From: an uncultured Paracoccaceae bacterium
GTDB taxonomy: Bacteria > Pseudomonadota > Alphaproteobacteria > Rhodobacterales > Rhodobacteraceae
Assembly (NCBI GenBank): GCA_947495295.1
Contig: CANLYJ010000001.1
Span: forward strand, 558,001 to 622,000
Length of the DNA: 64,000 nt
Reading direction: 5' to 3'
The position numbers and the translations under genes are program-made. The notes under the pieces are model-generated. The model was not told the origin of the DNA. It did not search any database and saw nothing but the letters and a program-made list of their open reading frames with translations. This document shows positions 16,552-26,015 of the stretch, in pieces (the stretch's first letter is position 1; every line of letters starts with the position of its first letter).

Positions 16552-17835
16552 CTACTCCCCGACTCGTTTCGTCTCAAACGTCAGCCCGAAGGCGCTCCGT
16601 GGTCGGAACCCTTCCCAATATGTGTGTTCATCGGTGGGGTTTCCGTTTTCGTCGACGGCCCAGACGGCATCGTTCCCGGACGGCACCAGTTCGAAGTAGC
16701 TGGCTTTGTCGTTATCCCCTTTCAGGTGCAGGTCCATGAAGCCGGTAATGAAATGCTGGCTGACATTGTTCATTTTCGTCGTGTCCCAGACCGCGTCTGA
16801 GTAGTGCCCGAACGGAAACCAGCCATCGGCGGCGGGCAGGTCATAGCTTTCCACAGGTGCCGGCATGGGGGCGCCTGCGTTGTGGTTGGCGTTTTCGAAG
16901 GTCAGCAGGTGCCTTGTGGTGTTGACGGTGTCGTCGAACATCCCCCGGATCGCGTCATACATTGACACATCATCGACGCTGCCCGCGATCAGCATCAGCG
17001 GTTTTTCGATCCCCGCCCATCCATCCGCATCCCAGAACCCGGTATTGTTCCCCCAAGGCCCGAAAGCGACAAAGGCTTTGACGCGCGCGTCGGCAAGCCC
17101 CGCATGGCTATCTGCGCCCATCATATTGCGTTCCAGCAGGCCCTGCGGTGCCCCCCATTCATATTCCGTGCTGGCCTTGGTCACACCCGCACCGGCATAG
17201 ATCAGCGCGCCGTAACCCCCCATGGAATAGCCGATGATGGCGACGTTATCGCCTTGGATGATCGCGCCCAGATCGCCCTCCAGCGCGCCCATCTGGTCGA
17301 TCACAAACCGCTGATCCCATGGCCGGTTCACGAGGGTCGATCCAAATGCCGTCTGGTCGTCATAGGTGCTGTCAGGGTGATCGATAGAGGCGACGACATA
17401 GCCCTTTGAGGCAAGGTTTTCGGCCAAGGGTGACATCAGGAACCGGTTGCCCGGATAGCCGTGAGAGACGATCACAAGCGGGAAGGTGTTCCCGCTGTCG
17501 GGCGTTGCATCGCGGGCGGCCTGACCGGTGAGCGTGGCTTGGGTGATCCCGTCGCGCACCAACGCCGTCAGCGTGCCGCCCGGTGTTGTGTCGGCAGCGG
17601 CCGGGTACCAGATTTCGACCGTCAGGGCCCGGTCATAGGTTGGGATGTCCCCTGTTGGTCCGGTATTGACCACGTCGATCTGGTCGGGGTTGGTGAAGGT
17701 CATTGTGGTGACCCCGATCTTGTGATCGCCATAGGCGGCCAATGCGGGGGCGTCGGGGCGCACCACATCGATCCGGTTTTCGGCACCTGCTGCGGTTGCA
17801 GCGAGAAGGGTGAGGGCTGTTGGGAAAGCGCGCAT
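16552..17835 (-). CDS. Secreted alpha/beta hydrolase (PAF-acetylhydrolase/DLH-like)
   Basis: 427 residues: a signal peptide (MRAFPTALTLLAATAAGA), then an alpha/beta-hydrolase core with the oxyanion-hole region PLVIVSHGYPGNR and nucleophile elbow GYSMGGYGA. A late Asp (IAGSVDDVSMYD) and His (ENANHNAGAP) could complete the triad. Such proteins are periplasmic or exported esterases; the long insertion before the core resembles the platelet-activating-factor acetylhydrolase group. Substrate unknown. The gene ends 14 bp after the restriction-like stub on the opposite strand and stands alone. Confidence 0.85.
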   Translation of the reverse strand: MRAFPTALTLLAATAAGAENRIDVVRPDAPALAAYGDHKIGVTTMTFTNPDQIDVVNTGPTGDIPTYDRALTVEIWYPAAADTTPGGTLTALVRDGITQATLTGQAARDATPDSGNTFPLVIVSHGYPGNRFLMSPLAENLASKGYVVASIDHPDSTYDDQTAFGSTLVNRPWDQRFVIDQMGALEGDLGAIIQGDNVAIIGYSMGGYGALIYAGAGVTKASTEYEWGAPQGLLERNMMGADSHAGLADARVKAFVAFGPWGNNTGFWDADGWAGIEKPLMLIAGSVDDVSMYDAIRGMFDDTVNTTRHLLTFENANHNAGAPMPAPVESYDLPAADGWFPFGHYSDAVWDTTKMNNVSQHFITGFMDLHLKGDNDKASYFELVPSGNDAVWAVDENGNPTDEHTYWEGFRPRSAFGLTFETKRVGE

Positions 17836-18052
17836 TGAAATCTCCTGAGGGTCGGGACCTGTTTATGATGCACGATCCGGGATTGTTTCACAAAGTATCA
17901 GTTACACCGGCCGGTCGATGGACAAGGCGGCCCCCGACTGCCCCCACCCGCGGTCGGGACCTGCCCTTTGTGTTGATCCAGCGGGCCGCAGGGCAATGTC
18001 GGAGCGGTTGGTCAGAGGCGCAGTTCGGCAACTGGATGCCGCTTGTCCGATC

Positions 18053-19048
18053 CTACCGCATCCAGAAACCGGCTGACTTGATCTTGTTGCGCAAGGCCCT
18101 TTCCCGGCGCGGCAGGTTGTTCTGATCGAAAAGTGCGCGCACCTTATGGCCGCGCTTTTGATAGATCATCCGCTTGAAAGGGTCATATTGCTTGAGCCAT
18201 TTCTTGATCTTGTTGGGGCCGGCCACGGATTCCAGCATCGCAATGGTTGCGTCGCTTTCGCGGGCATAGAACATTGGCAACACCCTGTAATGGCAGGTGA
18301 CATCGCCATCCAGCCCGTCCAGTTCTGCCCCCGGACGCCCGCCGCCCAATCTATGAATGACCAATGGCAAAACCACCTGATCAAGCCATGGGTCCAGCGG
18401 CTGGATCACCAGTTCCGGGGGCGGGTTGTCGCGTACTGACACGGCGTATTCGGTGAAGAGCCTGCCAAATTCCGCAGGGTCGGCCCCAAAGAACCAGCCT
18501 GCGTTGAAGTAAAGGTAGCGTTCCCAATATTCATCCGGCTGGCCCAAATCCAGCGAGCTTTCGAAATCCAGTTCAAACCGGTCATAAAGTGATTTCCAGA
18601 TTGCGGTGTAGCCGGGCCAGTACAATTCCTCGACCGGCCATGTGCCGCTGCGCTGCATGGATGCCGCGGGGCGAGAAAAGTCGAACGCCACTTGGCCAAG
18701 GTCGCCGGTGATCAGCGTGTCGGTGTCAAAAAAGACAAAGGGTTCTTGCGGCGGCAGGGCGCTGAGCGCTTCGATCTTGTTGCCGTGCGGATAGGATTGC
18801 CCGAAATGCGCGCTGGCAAAGGGCCGGATTTCGGCCCCGTTTTCAACCAGCACCGCCTTGATGGCATCCGACATGCGCGGGTCATTGTCCCAAAGCGGGC
18901 CGGGCTGCGGTTCGGCCACAATCAGGCGACCGGTGAAATCCGGCGCGTTCTGGCGCAGCGACACCGTGAACAAAAGCGCCTCATATTGCAGGCGACCGCC
19001 TTGTCCGACGATCAGTATGTTGAAGGGCTGCCCTGTCCCTTTGGCCAT
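18053..19048 (-). CDS. Putative GT-A glycosyltransferase-like protein
   Basis: 331 residues. An N-terminal Rossmann-like start (FNILIVGQGGRLQYEALLF) and the motif FVFFDTDTLITGDL, with a DTD that fits the metal-binding DxD of GT-A glycosyltransferases; FNAGWFFG further on also occurs in nucleotide-sugar transferases acting on glycans. Donor and acceptor are unknown, and no polysaccharide genes adjoin it. ATG 19048 is used because the AAGGGG before it and the hydrophobic start make the upstream extension unlikely. The 217 bp between this gene and the secreted hydrolase hold no recognisable feature. Confidence 0.6.
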   Translation of the reverse strand: MAKGTGQPFNILIVGQGGRLQYEALLFTVSLRQNAPDFTGRLIVAEPQPGPLWDNDPRMSDAIKAVLVENGAEIRPFASAHFGQSYPHGNKIEALSALPPQEPFVFFDTDTLITGDLGQVAFDFSRPAASMQRSGTWPVEELYWPGYTAIWKSLYDRFELDFESSLDLGQPDEYWERYLYFNAGWFFGADPAEFGRLFTEYAVSVRDNPPPELVIQPLDPWLDQVVLPLVIHRLGGGRPGAELDGLDGDVTCHYRVLPMFYARESDATIAMLESVAGPNKIKKWLKQYDPFKRMIYQKRGHKVRALFDQNNLPRRERALRNKIKSAGFWMR

Positions 19049-19160
19049 ATTTGCATTTACCCCTTGGTGTCTTATCCTGCTGTAGCGTCGGGCGGGATAT
19101 GTGACAACATCTGTTCGGCAATAGGACACGCTGCGGCGTCAGGCGAGCAAAGGCGAAAGA

Positions 19161-20168
19161 TTGCACAGCGATACCGGCCACGGCTTTGATTTTCAGGAAA
19201 TTTTTGCGTTAACGACGGCGCCTCAGGCTATTCTTGATGCCCGTTTCAAGGTGCTTTTGGTCAATGACGCCTATTGCGACATGCTTGGTGTCAGGCAATC
19301 GGATCTTGTCGGTCACGAATTGCTGGCGTTGTTTCCCGAAAACGAAGAACGCCATGCCCTGGTGGCGGCGGCTTTTCGTCAGGCATTGGCCGGGCAAGCG
19401 GCCAGCCTGCCGGAACTGCATTACCCGATTGCCGATCCGAATAGGCCTGATGCGCCTGTGCAGGACAGATGGTGGTCGCTGGGCTGCGTCCCGATGCCAG
19501 AGGACCCGGCGCATGGGCCGGTTTTTTTGTTACAGGCGAATGATATCACGACGCAGGTTGTTGCCAGACAGCGCCGCGATGAGTTTGCTGCCGAATTGCA
19601 GCACCGGATCGGTAATGTGCTGACCCTTGTGCAGATCATCGCGCGCAAGACCGGCCAAAATTCGGCTGATTTGGATGCGTTCCTGCGCACCTATGAAAAC
19701 AGGATCAGGGCGCTGGGCAAGACCCATGCCTTCCTGTCGGGGGTGAATTGGGACGGCATGACCGTACGCCAGATCATCGAACAGCAGATTCTGGCGGAAA
19801 ACGTTGATCGGCTTGGGTCGATTCGTATTGATGGTCCTGACTGGCGGCTCTCTGTGCTGCATGCGCAGACATTTGCGATGGCTGTTCACGAACTGATCTC
19901 CAATGCTACAGCCTATGGCGCGCTGTCTGTCCCCGGTGGCGAGGTGCGAGTCAGTTGGGATCATCCGCGCGATGGTAGCTATAATTTCATCTGGAAAGAA
20001 AGCGGTTTGACCGATCTGACAGCGCCCGAGAAGACGGGTTTCGGTATGCAGATGGTTGGCAGGCTTTTGCCGGGCCAGCTGGGTGGCAAGGCGATTTCTA
20101 CCTTTGAACCAACCGGGTTTCACTACATGCTGATTGTGCCTGAAAACGTGGCCGTTCCCGTAGGGTAG
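19161..20168 (+). CDS. PAS-HWE sensor histidine kinase
   Basis: 335 residues: an N-terminal PAS fold (about 12-130; ALTTAPQAILDARFKVLLVN) and an HWE-family kinase. The phospho-acceptor is His148 in AELQHRIGNVLTLV, with the N-box at HELISNATAYGAL (243) and the defining WKE at 278-280, then GFGMQMV. No membrane segment, so it senses a cytoplasmic signal (flavin or small ligand unknown). The family often works in the general stress response or with light sensing. It starts with TTG 19161 preceded by AAAGGCGA. No response regulator is adjacent. Confidence 0.88.
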   Translation: MHSDTGHGFDFQEIFALTTAPQAILDARFKVLLVNDAYCDMLGVRQSDLVGHELLALFPENEERHALVAAAFRQALAGQAASLPELHYPIADPNRPDAPVQDRWWSLGCVPMPEDPAHGPVFLLQANDITTQVVARQRRDEFAAELQHRIGNVLTLVQIIARKTGQNSADLDAFLRTYENRIRALGKTHAFLSGVNWDGMTVRQIIEQQILAENVDRLGSIRIDGPDWRLSVLHAQTFAMAVHELISNATAYGALSVPGGEVRVSWDHPRDGSYNFIWKESGLTDLTAPEKTGFGMQMVGRLLPGQLGGKAISTFEPTGFHYMLIVPENVAVPVG

Positions 20169-20229
20169 GCCATTCCCTGAGCCGGTGCGCCGATCTTGTC
20201 CCGGGGTGGTGAAACGGGCATCAAGGGGC

Positions 20230-20676
20230 ATGGCATTTCGCAGCTACATGGATATCGCAATGGCCGAAGCCCGCGCCGCCGGCGCGCGCGGTGAGGTGCC
20301 GGTTGGTGCAGTTGTTGCCGGGCCAGACGGGGTCATCGCGCAGGCGGGCAACCAGACCCGGGCATTGAATGACCCGACCGCTCATGCCGAAATGCTGGTG
20401 ATCCGGCAAGCTGCTACCGTGCTAGGTCAGGAAAGGCTGACCGGTTTGGACCTTTACGTCACGCTGGAGCCTTGTCCGATGTGTGCTGCCGCGATCAGCA
20501 ATGCCCGCATCGCCCGATTGTATTACGGCGCCGCAGACCCCAAATCTGGCGGGGTCGGGCAGGGGCCGCGTATTTTCAGCCATCCGCAATGCCATCATGT
20601 GCCCGAGATTTACGACGGGATTGATGTGGCATCCTCAGAGGCCCTGCTGAAACAGTTTTTTGCTGCGCGGCGGTGA
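20230..20676 (+). CDS. tadA: tRNA(adenine-34) deaminase
   Basis: 148 residues with the cytidine-deaminase zinc site: His52-Ala-Glu54 and PCPMC with Cys82 and Cys85. TadA converts A34 to inosine in tRNA-Arg(ACG), an essential step for decoding CGN codons. The ATG at 20230 with GGGG upstream is preferred to the longer frame starting at 20185. A string of two hairpins begins on the base after the stop. Confidence 0.95.
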   Translation: MAFRSYMDIAMAEARAAGARGEVPVGAVVAGPDGVIAQAGNQTRALNDPTAHAEMLVIRQAATVLGQERLTGLDLYVTLEPCPMCAAAISNARIARLYYGAADPKSGGVGQGPRIFSHPQCHHVPEIYDGIDVASSEALLKQFFAARR

Positions 20677-20721
20677 CAATTCCTGGCACAGGAATTGTTT
20701 CAAACTTTCTGTGAAAGTTTG
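20677..20721. terminator. Two tandem 9-3-9 hairpins, bidirectional terminator
   Basis: CAATTCCTG-gca-CAGGAATTG (20677-20697) and CAAACTTTC-tgt-GAAAGTTTG (20701-20721). Both stems are perfect with 3-nt loops and sit between the convergent ends of tadA and the UPF0173 gene. There is no long T-run; the A/T ends of the stems may substitute for it. Confidence 0.7.
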
Positions 20722-20724
20722 GGC

Positions 20725-21396
20725 TCAGATATCGATCACATCCATTACCTCGGGTGTCAGGACGTTCACATCCGGCAGTGCATCGACAAGCGGTTGCGCC
20801 GATTGCGCCAGAAGCGGGAATGTCTTGTAATGGCAGGGGATGATCGTTTTGAAATCGAAGTATTTTCTGGCAGCAAAAGCCGCCCCTTCCATCCCCATCG
20901 TGTAATGTCCGCCGCAGCAGAGTATGCCGATATCGGGTTGATAGAATTCACCCATCCAGCCCATATCCGCCATGATATCGGTATCGCCCGAGACATAGAC
21001 CATGTGGCCGTCACCCTTGATCATATATCCCGCCTCTGTCCCGGCATAACCCGCCCCAACGGATGAGGAATGCGTTGCCTGCACCATGGAAACGTGCGCC
21101 CCATTCAGATCGACTGTGCCGCCCTTGTTAAACTCGATGGTTTCGCCCGCATCAAAGAGCGCGCAAAGCTCTGGTATGCCCACAACCGTAGCCCCGGTTT
21201 CTTTGGCAATGGCATCAACCTCTGATGTGTGATCGAAATGCCCGTGGGTCAGCAGGATATGCGTGGCGCCTGCCAGTGCCACCGCCCGACTGTCATCGGG
21301 GAAAGACGGGTTGCCCGCCAACCAAGGGTCGATCAGAAGGACCGCATCCGCGACCTCCATCCGGAAACTCGCATGACCTAGCCAGGTAATTTTCAT
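20725..21396 (-). CDS. UPF0173 metallo-hydrolase (beta-lactamase fold)
   Basis: 223 residues. The metallo-beta-lactamase motif HGHFDH (His51, His53, Asp55, His56) follows an N-terminal MKITWLGHASFRME typical of the UPF0173/YtkL group, with further metal ligands in THSSS and the final HYKTFP. A zinc-dependent hydrolase of the cytoplasm with unknown substrate. ATG 21396 is chosen over the ATG four codons upstream, since the GGAGGG between the two is its ribosome site. Confidence 0.9.
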   Translation of the reverse strand: MKITWLGHASFRMEVADAVLLIDPWLAGNPSFPDDSRAVALAGATHILLTHGHFDHTSEVDAIAKETGATVVGIPELCALFDAGETIEFNKGGTVDLNGAHVSMVQATHSSSVGAGYAGTEAGYMIKGDGHMVYVSGDTDIMADMGWMGEFYQPDIGILCCGGHYTMGMEGAAFAARKYFDFKTIIPCHYKTFPLLAQSAQPLVDALPDVNVLTPEVMDVIDI

Positions 21397-21449
21397 TTTG
21401 CCCTCCATCGCTGTAATGGCAGGATAGCCAAGGGTAGGAAGGACACAAG

Positions 21450-22097
21450 ATGGACTGGTTCGAGCAAGTGGACGGCTATTGCGAGCGCACGGATCTATCC
21501 TATTGGTCCGAGCCGTTGAATGCTGTCACGAACCTGGCCTTCATTATTGCCGCCATCATCATGTGGCGGCGCAGTGCGGGCGTGCCGGGCGCGCGGGTCC
21601 TCTGTGTGATCCTGTTCAGTATTGGTGTCGGCAGCTATCTGTTTCACACCCATGCGACGCTTTGGGCGGCCATGGCCGACGTTGTGCCGATTGGCGTTTT
21701 TATCCTGACATATCTATTCCTGACCAACCGCGATATCGTTGGCTTGCCGTCGTGGGCGGCATTGTTCGCGACCGCGCTGTTTGTGCCATATGCTTATGTC
21801 ATGGTGCCGCTGCTGGACCGGATGCCCTTCTTCCAGATCTCGGATTTCTACTGGACGGTGCCGCTTCTCTTGCTGGTTTATGCGGCTTTTCTACGGGACA
21901 CTGTGGGGCTGGGATTTCTGATTGGTGCTGCCGTCCTGTGCCTGTCGATCACGCTGCGTTCCGTTGACGAAATCTGGTGCGCGCATTGGCCAATTGGCAC
22001 GCATATCTTCTGGCATTGCCTGAATGGTGTCATGTTGGGCTGGATGATCCATGTTTACGCGCGGCATATGCTTGCGGGCCATCGCGCGGGGCGCTAA
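21450..22097 (+). CDS. Ceramidase-family (CREST) membrane protein
   Basis: 215 residues with about seven membrane helices. Conserved CREST positions are visible: YCER near the N terminus, EPLNAVTNLAF, SYLFHTHATL with the Ser and His, the ADVVP Asp, and the C-terminal HIFWHCLNG histidines. The family includes alkaline ceramidases and other zinc-dependent lipid amide hydrolases; bacterial members often act on ceramide or simply lack a known substrate. The gene is divergent from the UPF0173 gene and 32 bp upstream of gatC, perhaps in one transcript. Confidence 0.85.
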   Translation: MDWFEQVDGYCERTDLSYWSEPLNAVTNLAFIIAAIIMWRRSAGVPGARVLCVILFSIGVGSYLFHTHATLWAAMADVVPIGVFILTYLFLTNRDIVGLPSWAALFATALFVPYAYVMVPLLDRMPFFQISDFYWTVPLLLLVYAAFLRDTVGLGFLIGAAVLCLSITLRSVDEIWCAHWPIGTHIFWHCLNGVMLGWMIHVYARHMLAGHRAGR

Positions 22098-22129
22098 ACG
22101 CGAACCCGACCAAACATGCGGAGACATTC

Positions 22130-22417
22130 ATGTCCATCGACACAGAAACCGCCCGCCGCGTGGCCAAACTGGCCCGGATCAAGGTGGAAGACGATCAATT
22201 GCCCGCGCTGGCATCAGAGTTCAGCGCGATCCTCGGCTTTATCGAACAGCTTAATGAGGTGGATGTTGAGGGCGTGGAGCCGATGACATCCGTGACCCCG
22301 CAGCGCCTGAAACGCCGCGACGATGTTGTCACCGATGGCAGCCAGCAGGAAGCTGTGTTGAAGAATGCCCCGGATGCCCGCGAAGGGTTCTTTGCCGTGC
22401 CGAAGGTGGTGGAATAA
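22130..22417 (+). CDS. gatC: Asp-tRNA(Asn)/Glu-tRNA(Gln) amidotransferase subunit C
   Basis: 95 residues with the GatC pattern ([54 protein letters not shown]). It stabilises GatAB, which makes Gln-tRNA(Gln) and Asn-tRNA(Asn) by amidation of mischarged tRNA. ATG 22130 follows GCGGAG. The stop overlaps the gatA start by one base (TAATG). Confidence 0.96.
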   Translation: MSIDTETARRVAKLARIKVEDDQLPALASEFSAILGFIEQLNEVDVEGVEPMTSVTPQRLKRRDDVVTDGSQQEAVLKNAPDAREGFFAVPKVVE

Positions 22418-23898
22418 TGACTGACCTGACCAAACTGACCATTGCCCAGGCTCGCGATGCGATCCGCAAGGGCGACACAACCAGCGCCGAGATCACCAAT
22501 GCCTGCCTGTCGGCGATTGAAGGCGCCGGTGCATTGGGTGCGTTTGTGCATCACACGCCCGAGATCGCCGCCAATCAGGCCAAGGCTGCTGATGCCCGCA
22601 TCAAGGCAGGTGATGCCCCCGCCATGTGCGGCATCCCACTGGGTATCAAGGATCTGTTCTGCACCAAAGGCGTGCCGTCGCAGGCCGCATCGGGCATTCT
22701 GGAAGGCTTCAAGCCCGAATACGAATCCACCGTCACAACCCAGCTGTTTGACGCCGGTGCTGTGATGCTGGGCAAGCTGAACATGGATGAGTTTGCCATG
22801 GGGTCGTCGAACGAGACCTCAGTTTACGGCAATGCCGTCAACCCGTGGCGCCGTGGCAATGAGGATACCGCGCTGACCCCCGGCGGGTCCTCCGGAGGGT
22901 CGGCCAGCGCTGTTGCGGCTGACCTGTGCCTTGGGGCCACCGGCACCGATACGGGCGGGTCCATCCGCCAGCCTGCGGCTTTCGTCGGTATCACCGGGTT
23001 GAAACCGACTTATGGCCGCGTATCGCGCTGGGGCATTGTTGCTTTTGCCTCCTCCCTCGATCAGGCGGGACCGATGACCAAGGACGTGCGCGATAGTGCG
23101 ATCATGTTGCAGGCCATGTGTGGTCATGATCCCATGGACAGCACCAGCGCCGATCTGGCCGTGCCGGATTTTGAGGCGGCCCTGACCGGCGATATCAAAG
23201 GCAAAACCATTGGCATCCCCAAGGAATACCGTATGGACGGGATGCCCGAAGAGATCGAAAAGCTTTGGGCCGATGGCACTGCGATGCTGAAAGATGCGGG
23301 CGCTAAGATCGCTGATATCACGCTTCCGCATACGAAATACGCGCTGCCTGCCTATTACGTGATTGCCCCTGCGGAGGCATCATCGAACCTGGCCCGTTAT
23401 GATGGTGTCCGCTTTGGCCACCGTGCCAAGCTCGCGCAGGGTGATGGCATCACGGAGATGTATGAAAAGACCCGCGCCGAGGGGTTCGGTCCTGAAGTTC
23501 AGCGCCGCGTGATGATCGGGACATATGTGCTGTCGGCTGGTTTCTACGACGCCTATTATAACCGGGCGCGTAAGGTGCGTGCGCTGATCAAGCGCGATTT
23601 TGATCAGGTGTTTGCAGATGGCGTTGACGCGATCCTGACGCCTGCCACCCCATCTGCCGCTTTTGGGCTGGGCGAGAATATGGACCCGATCCAGATGTAT
23701 CTGAATGACGTGTTTACCGTCACGGTGAACCTTGCAGGTCTACCGGGCATTTCGGTGCCTGCGGGTCTGGACAGTCAGGGTCTGCCGCTGGGGCTGCAAC
23801 TGATCGGGCGTCCCTGGGAAGAGGCAGAACTGCTCAATACCGCCTACGCATTGGAGCAGGCTGCAGGTTTTGTAGCCAAACCGACCAAGTGGTGGTAA
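22417..23898 (+). CDS. gatA: Asp-tRNA(Asn)/Glu-tRNA(Gln) amidotransferase subunit A
   Basis: 493 residues of the amidase-signature family. The Ser-cisSer-Lys triad is in place: Lys78 ([10 protein letters not shown]), Ser158 (GGSSGGSA) and Ser182 (DTGGSIRQP). GatA releases ammonia from glutamine for the amidation carried out by GatB. gatB is not next to it within this window, as is common in this group. The gene overlaps gatC by one base, implying coupled translation. Confidence 0.97.
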   Translation: MTDLTKLTIAQARDAIRKGDTTSAEITNACLSAIEGAGALGAFVHHTPEIAANQAKAADARIKAGDAPAMCGIPLGIKDLFCTKGVPSQAASGILEGFKPEYESTVTTQLFDAGAVMLGKLNMDEFAMGSSNETSVYGNAVNPWRRGNEDTALTPGGSSGGSASAVAADLCLGATGTDTGGSIRQPAAFVGITGLKPTYGRVSRWGIVAFASSLDQAGPMTKDVRDSAIMLQAMCGHDPMDSTSADLAVPDFEAALTGDIKGKTIGIPKEYRMDGMPEEIEKLWADGTAMLKDAGAKIADITLPHTKYALPAYYVIAPAEASSNLARYDGVRFGHRAKLAQGDGITEMYEKTRAEGFGPEVQRRVMIGTYVLSAGFYDAYYNRARKVRALIKRDFDQVFADGVDAILTPATPSAAFGLGENMDPIQMYLNDVFTVTVNLAGLPGISVPAGLDSQGLPLGLQLIGRPWEEAELLNTAYALEQAAGFVAKPTKWW

Positions 23899-23936
23899 CT
23901 TCCACAAAAGAAAACGCAGTGTGACAGGTGATACCC

Positions 23937-24704
23937 ATGAAAACGGGTTTAGTGATTTTGGCATCAATGGTGGCCTTGGCCGCATGCGGATCAAGCCAGC
24001 CGCCCCAACGGGGTGTCGGTTTTAACGACTACGCCGATTTTGAGCTGGAGCGCGCCCGGCGTGAGGCCGCATTGTCTGCACCGCGGGGGGGTATCGTGCC
24101 GCCGCCGCAGGTCACGACCATCCCTGGCCGGTCATCGCCGGTTCGACAGCCTGCCGGTGCTATCCCGTCAAGCGATCTGGCAGCCGCAGGAATTGGCCAG
24201 ACCGCGACTCAGCCGGTTCAACCGCCCGCGAATACGGGCAATGATCCGGCCCGCACGCAGGGTCTGGATGCATCGCCGACCAATGCCGCACCGCGCATCG
24301 CCAATAATCCGGGTGGTATTTCGGACGAGCAGAGCTTTGACGCCGTATCGGGTCGCGAGACGATTGAAAGCGATGCGCAACGTCGTGCCGCGCAGGCTGC
24401 TGCCCGTGTGGAGGTTGTGCCCTCTGCCGTCCCGCAGCGTCCCAGCTCCACGGGGCCGAATATCGTGGAATACGCCATCAATGCGCCCAATGTGAAAGGG
24501 CAGGAATGGTATAGCCGGTCGCTTTTGTCCGGGCAGGGCCGGTTCCAGCGCAATTGCGCGGCCTATTCCAGCGCGGATGAGGCGCAGCGTGATTTTCTTG
24601 CCCGCGGTGGTCCGGAGCGTGACCGTCGTGGTATTGATCCCGATGGTGACGGGTTTGCCTGTGGTTGGGACCCAGCGCCGTTTAAGCGTGCCGCAGGACA
24701 ATAA
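23937..24704 (+). CDS. Lipoprotein with C-terminal excalibur-like calcium motif
   Basis: 255 residues. A lipoprotein signal (VILASMVALAACGSS, lipobox LAAC) is followed by a long Pro/Ala/Gln-rich low-complexity stretch (residues 25-165) and a folded C-terminal 70 residues containing two Cys and DPDGDGFACGWDP, the excalibur-type DxDxDGxxC motif. Such domains are thought to bind calcium outside the cell. ATG 23937 has AGGTGA upstream; the GTG three codons before it is less likely. Its 3' end overlaps the amidase frame, suggesting a cell-wall-related pair. Confidence 0.8.
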   Translation: MKTGLVILASMVALAACGSSQPPQRGVGFNDYADFELERARREAALSAPRGGIVPPPQVTTIPGRSSPVRQPAGAIPSSDLAAAGIGQTATQPVQPPANTGNDPARTQGLDASPTNAAPRIANNPGGISDEQSFDAVSGRETIESDAQRRAAQAAARVEVVPSAVPQRPSSTGPNIVEYAINAPNVKGQEWYSRSLLSGQGRFQRNCAAYSSADEAQRDFLARGGPERDRRGIDPDGDGFACGWDPAPFKRAAGQ

Positions 24705-25443
24705 AGACTCAGATGCGGTGTCTCTGCCGCCCGGCTATCGTCTGATTGGCGGTTGGGACGACGGGGAGCCGGGACCGCGTAAATCACCAAATTTCGGACC
24801 GCGTCGGGATGGCGCGCGGCCGGATATGGTGGTCATTCATTATACAGCAATGAAAAGCGCCTACGCGGCTTGCGAGGTGTTGTGCAATCCTGAATCAGAG
24901 GTGTCAGCACATTACCTGATAGATGAAAGCGGGCATGTTGTCGCGTTGGTTCCAGAGGAGTTGCGCGCCTGGCATGCGGGAGCAGGGCGCTGGGGGGCGG
25001 TCACGGATGTGAACAGCCATTCCATCGGGATCGAACTGGCCAATGACGGGTTCAGCCCCTTTGCCGCCGCGCAGATGGATGCGTTGACTGATCTGCTGAA
25101 AGGCATTCGCGCACGCTGGGATATCCGGCCAGAGCGGGTCATTGGCCATTCAGATATGGCACCGGGGCGCAAGATTGATCCCGGTCGGCGCTTTGACTGG
25201 CGCAGGTTCGCGTTGGAGGGGCTGGTGGTCTGGCCGGATGCTGCCGCGGGCGATGTGGCCCGGTTTGCGCAGAATATGCACGCCTTTGGGTATACTGCCA
25301 GTGTTGATCCTGATCTGCTGTTGCAGGTGTTTCGGTTGCGGTTCCGCCCCTATGCCAGCGGCCCGTTGGATGCGGTTGATGCGGGCATGATTGCGGATCT
25401 CGCGCGCCGTTTCCCCGTTGACGTAAACGCCGCTTGGGCCTAA
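24688..25443 (+). CDS. N-acetylmuramoyl-L-alanine amidase (AmpD-like)
   Basis: About 251 residues from GTG 24688 (GTG 24718 is an alternative; no ATG fits). The amidase_2 zinc site is visible: the His in MVVIHYTAM, the His and Asp in IGHSDMAPGRKIDPG and the Glu of IGIELAND. A C-terminal segment of about 60 residues resembles a peptidoglycan-binding fold (FGYTASVDPDLLLQVFRLRF ends in RP). It cleaves the MurNAc-L-Ala bond, either in cell-wall recycling (cytosolic AmpD) or remodelling; no signal peptide is evident, which favours recycling. Followed at once by rnpB. Confidence 0.88.
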   Translation: MPQDNKDSDAVSLPPGYRLIGGWDDGEPGPRKSPNFGPRRDGARPDMVVIHYTAMKSAYAACEVLCNPESEVSAHYLIDESGHVVALVPEELRAWHAGAGRWGAVTDVNSHSIGIELANDGFSPFAAAQMDALTDLLKGIRARWDIRPERVIGHSDMAPGRKIDPGRRFDWRRFALEGLVVWPDAAAGDVARFAQNMHAFGYTASVDPDLLLQVFRLRFRPYASGPLDAVDAGMIADLARRFPVDVNAAWA

Positions 25444-25453
25444 CCCGGCCCTT

Positions 25454-25828
25454 GCGCGGATGGTCGGATGATCGCGGGCTGCAAGGTCCGAGGAAAGTCC
25501 GGACTCCAAAAAGCACGGTGCCGGGTAACGCCCGGCGGGGGTAACCCCAGGGAAAGCGCCACAGAGAACAGACGGCCACGCATGCGTGGTCACGGTGAAA
25601 CGGTGGGGTAAGAGCCCACCGCGCGACTGGCAACAGGAGCGGCACGGCAAGCCCCACCGGGAGCAATGCCAAATAGGGACCGCGCGTCGCAAGACAGGGC
25701 TGCTTGAGCCCGAGCAGGTCCGGGTTGGCAGCTAGAGGGCGTCTGGCAACAGGCGCTTTAGATGAATGGTCATCTCGGGCGGTGTAACGCCGCCTAGACA
25801 GAATCCGGCTTACAGGCCATCCGCGCGC
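25454..25828 (+). ncRNA. rnpB: RNase P RNA, bacterial class A
   Basis: The catalytic RNA of RNase P, which matures tRNA 5' ends. The conserved core GAGGAAAGTCCGGAC (25490-25504) and the 3' ACAGAATCCGGCTTACAG (25797-25814) are both present in the right order, and the ends pair as P1 (GCGCGGATGG with CCATCCGCGC). A T-rich tail (GTTTTATT) follows. Ends are approximate by a few bases. Confidence 0.96.
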
Positions 25829-25935
25829 GTTTTATTGTTGATCGATTGTGAGACGCTTTTCTACTTTAAATTTATTGATGCATTATCTTGAACAGCTTCA
25901 AGTTGCATATCCCTGAACCTCCACTGAAAAACCGA

Positions 25936-25961
25936 GGCGAGTATGGGAATTTTTACTCGCC
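25936..25961. other. Hairpin in the rnpB-PAS intergenic region
   Basis: GGCGAGTA and TACTCGCC form a perfect 8-bp stem with a 10-nt loop in the 187-bp gap before the PAS gene. There is no T-run after it, so it may be an operator or a leader structure rather than a terminator. Nothing else stands out in this gap. Confidence 0.4.
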
Positions 25962-26015
25962 TTCACTTTACCGAGTCATCCTCTGGCGCTACCTGTATCC
26001 GGCGGAGGGACAGAT

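Noticed and set aside
25936-25961. Terminator of rnpB
   Set aside because: It lies over 100 bp after the RNA end and has no T-run; the T-rich tail directly after P1 is a better end.
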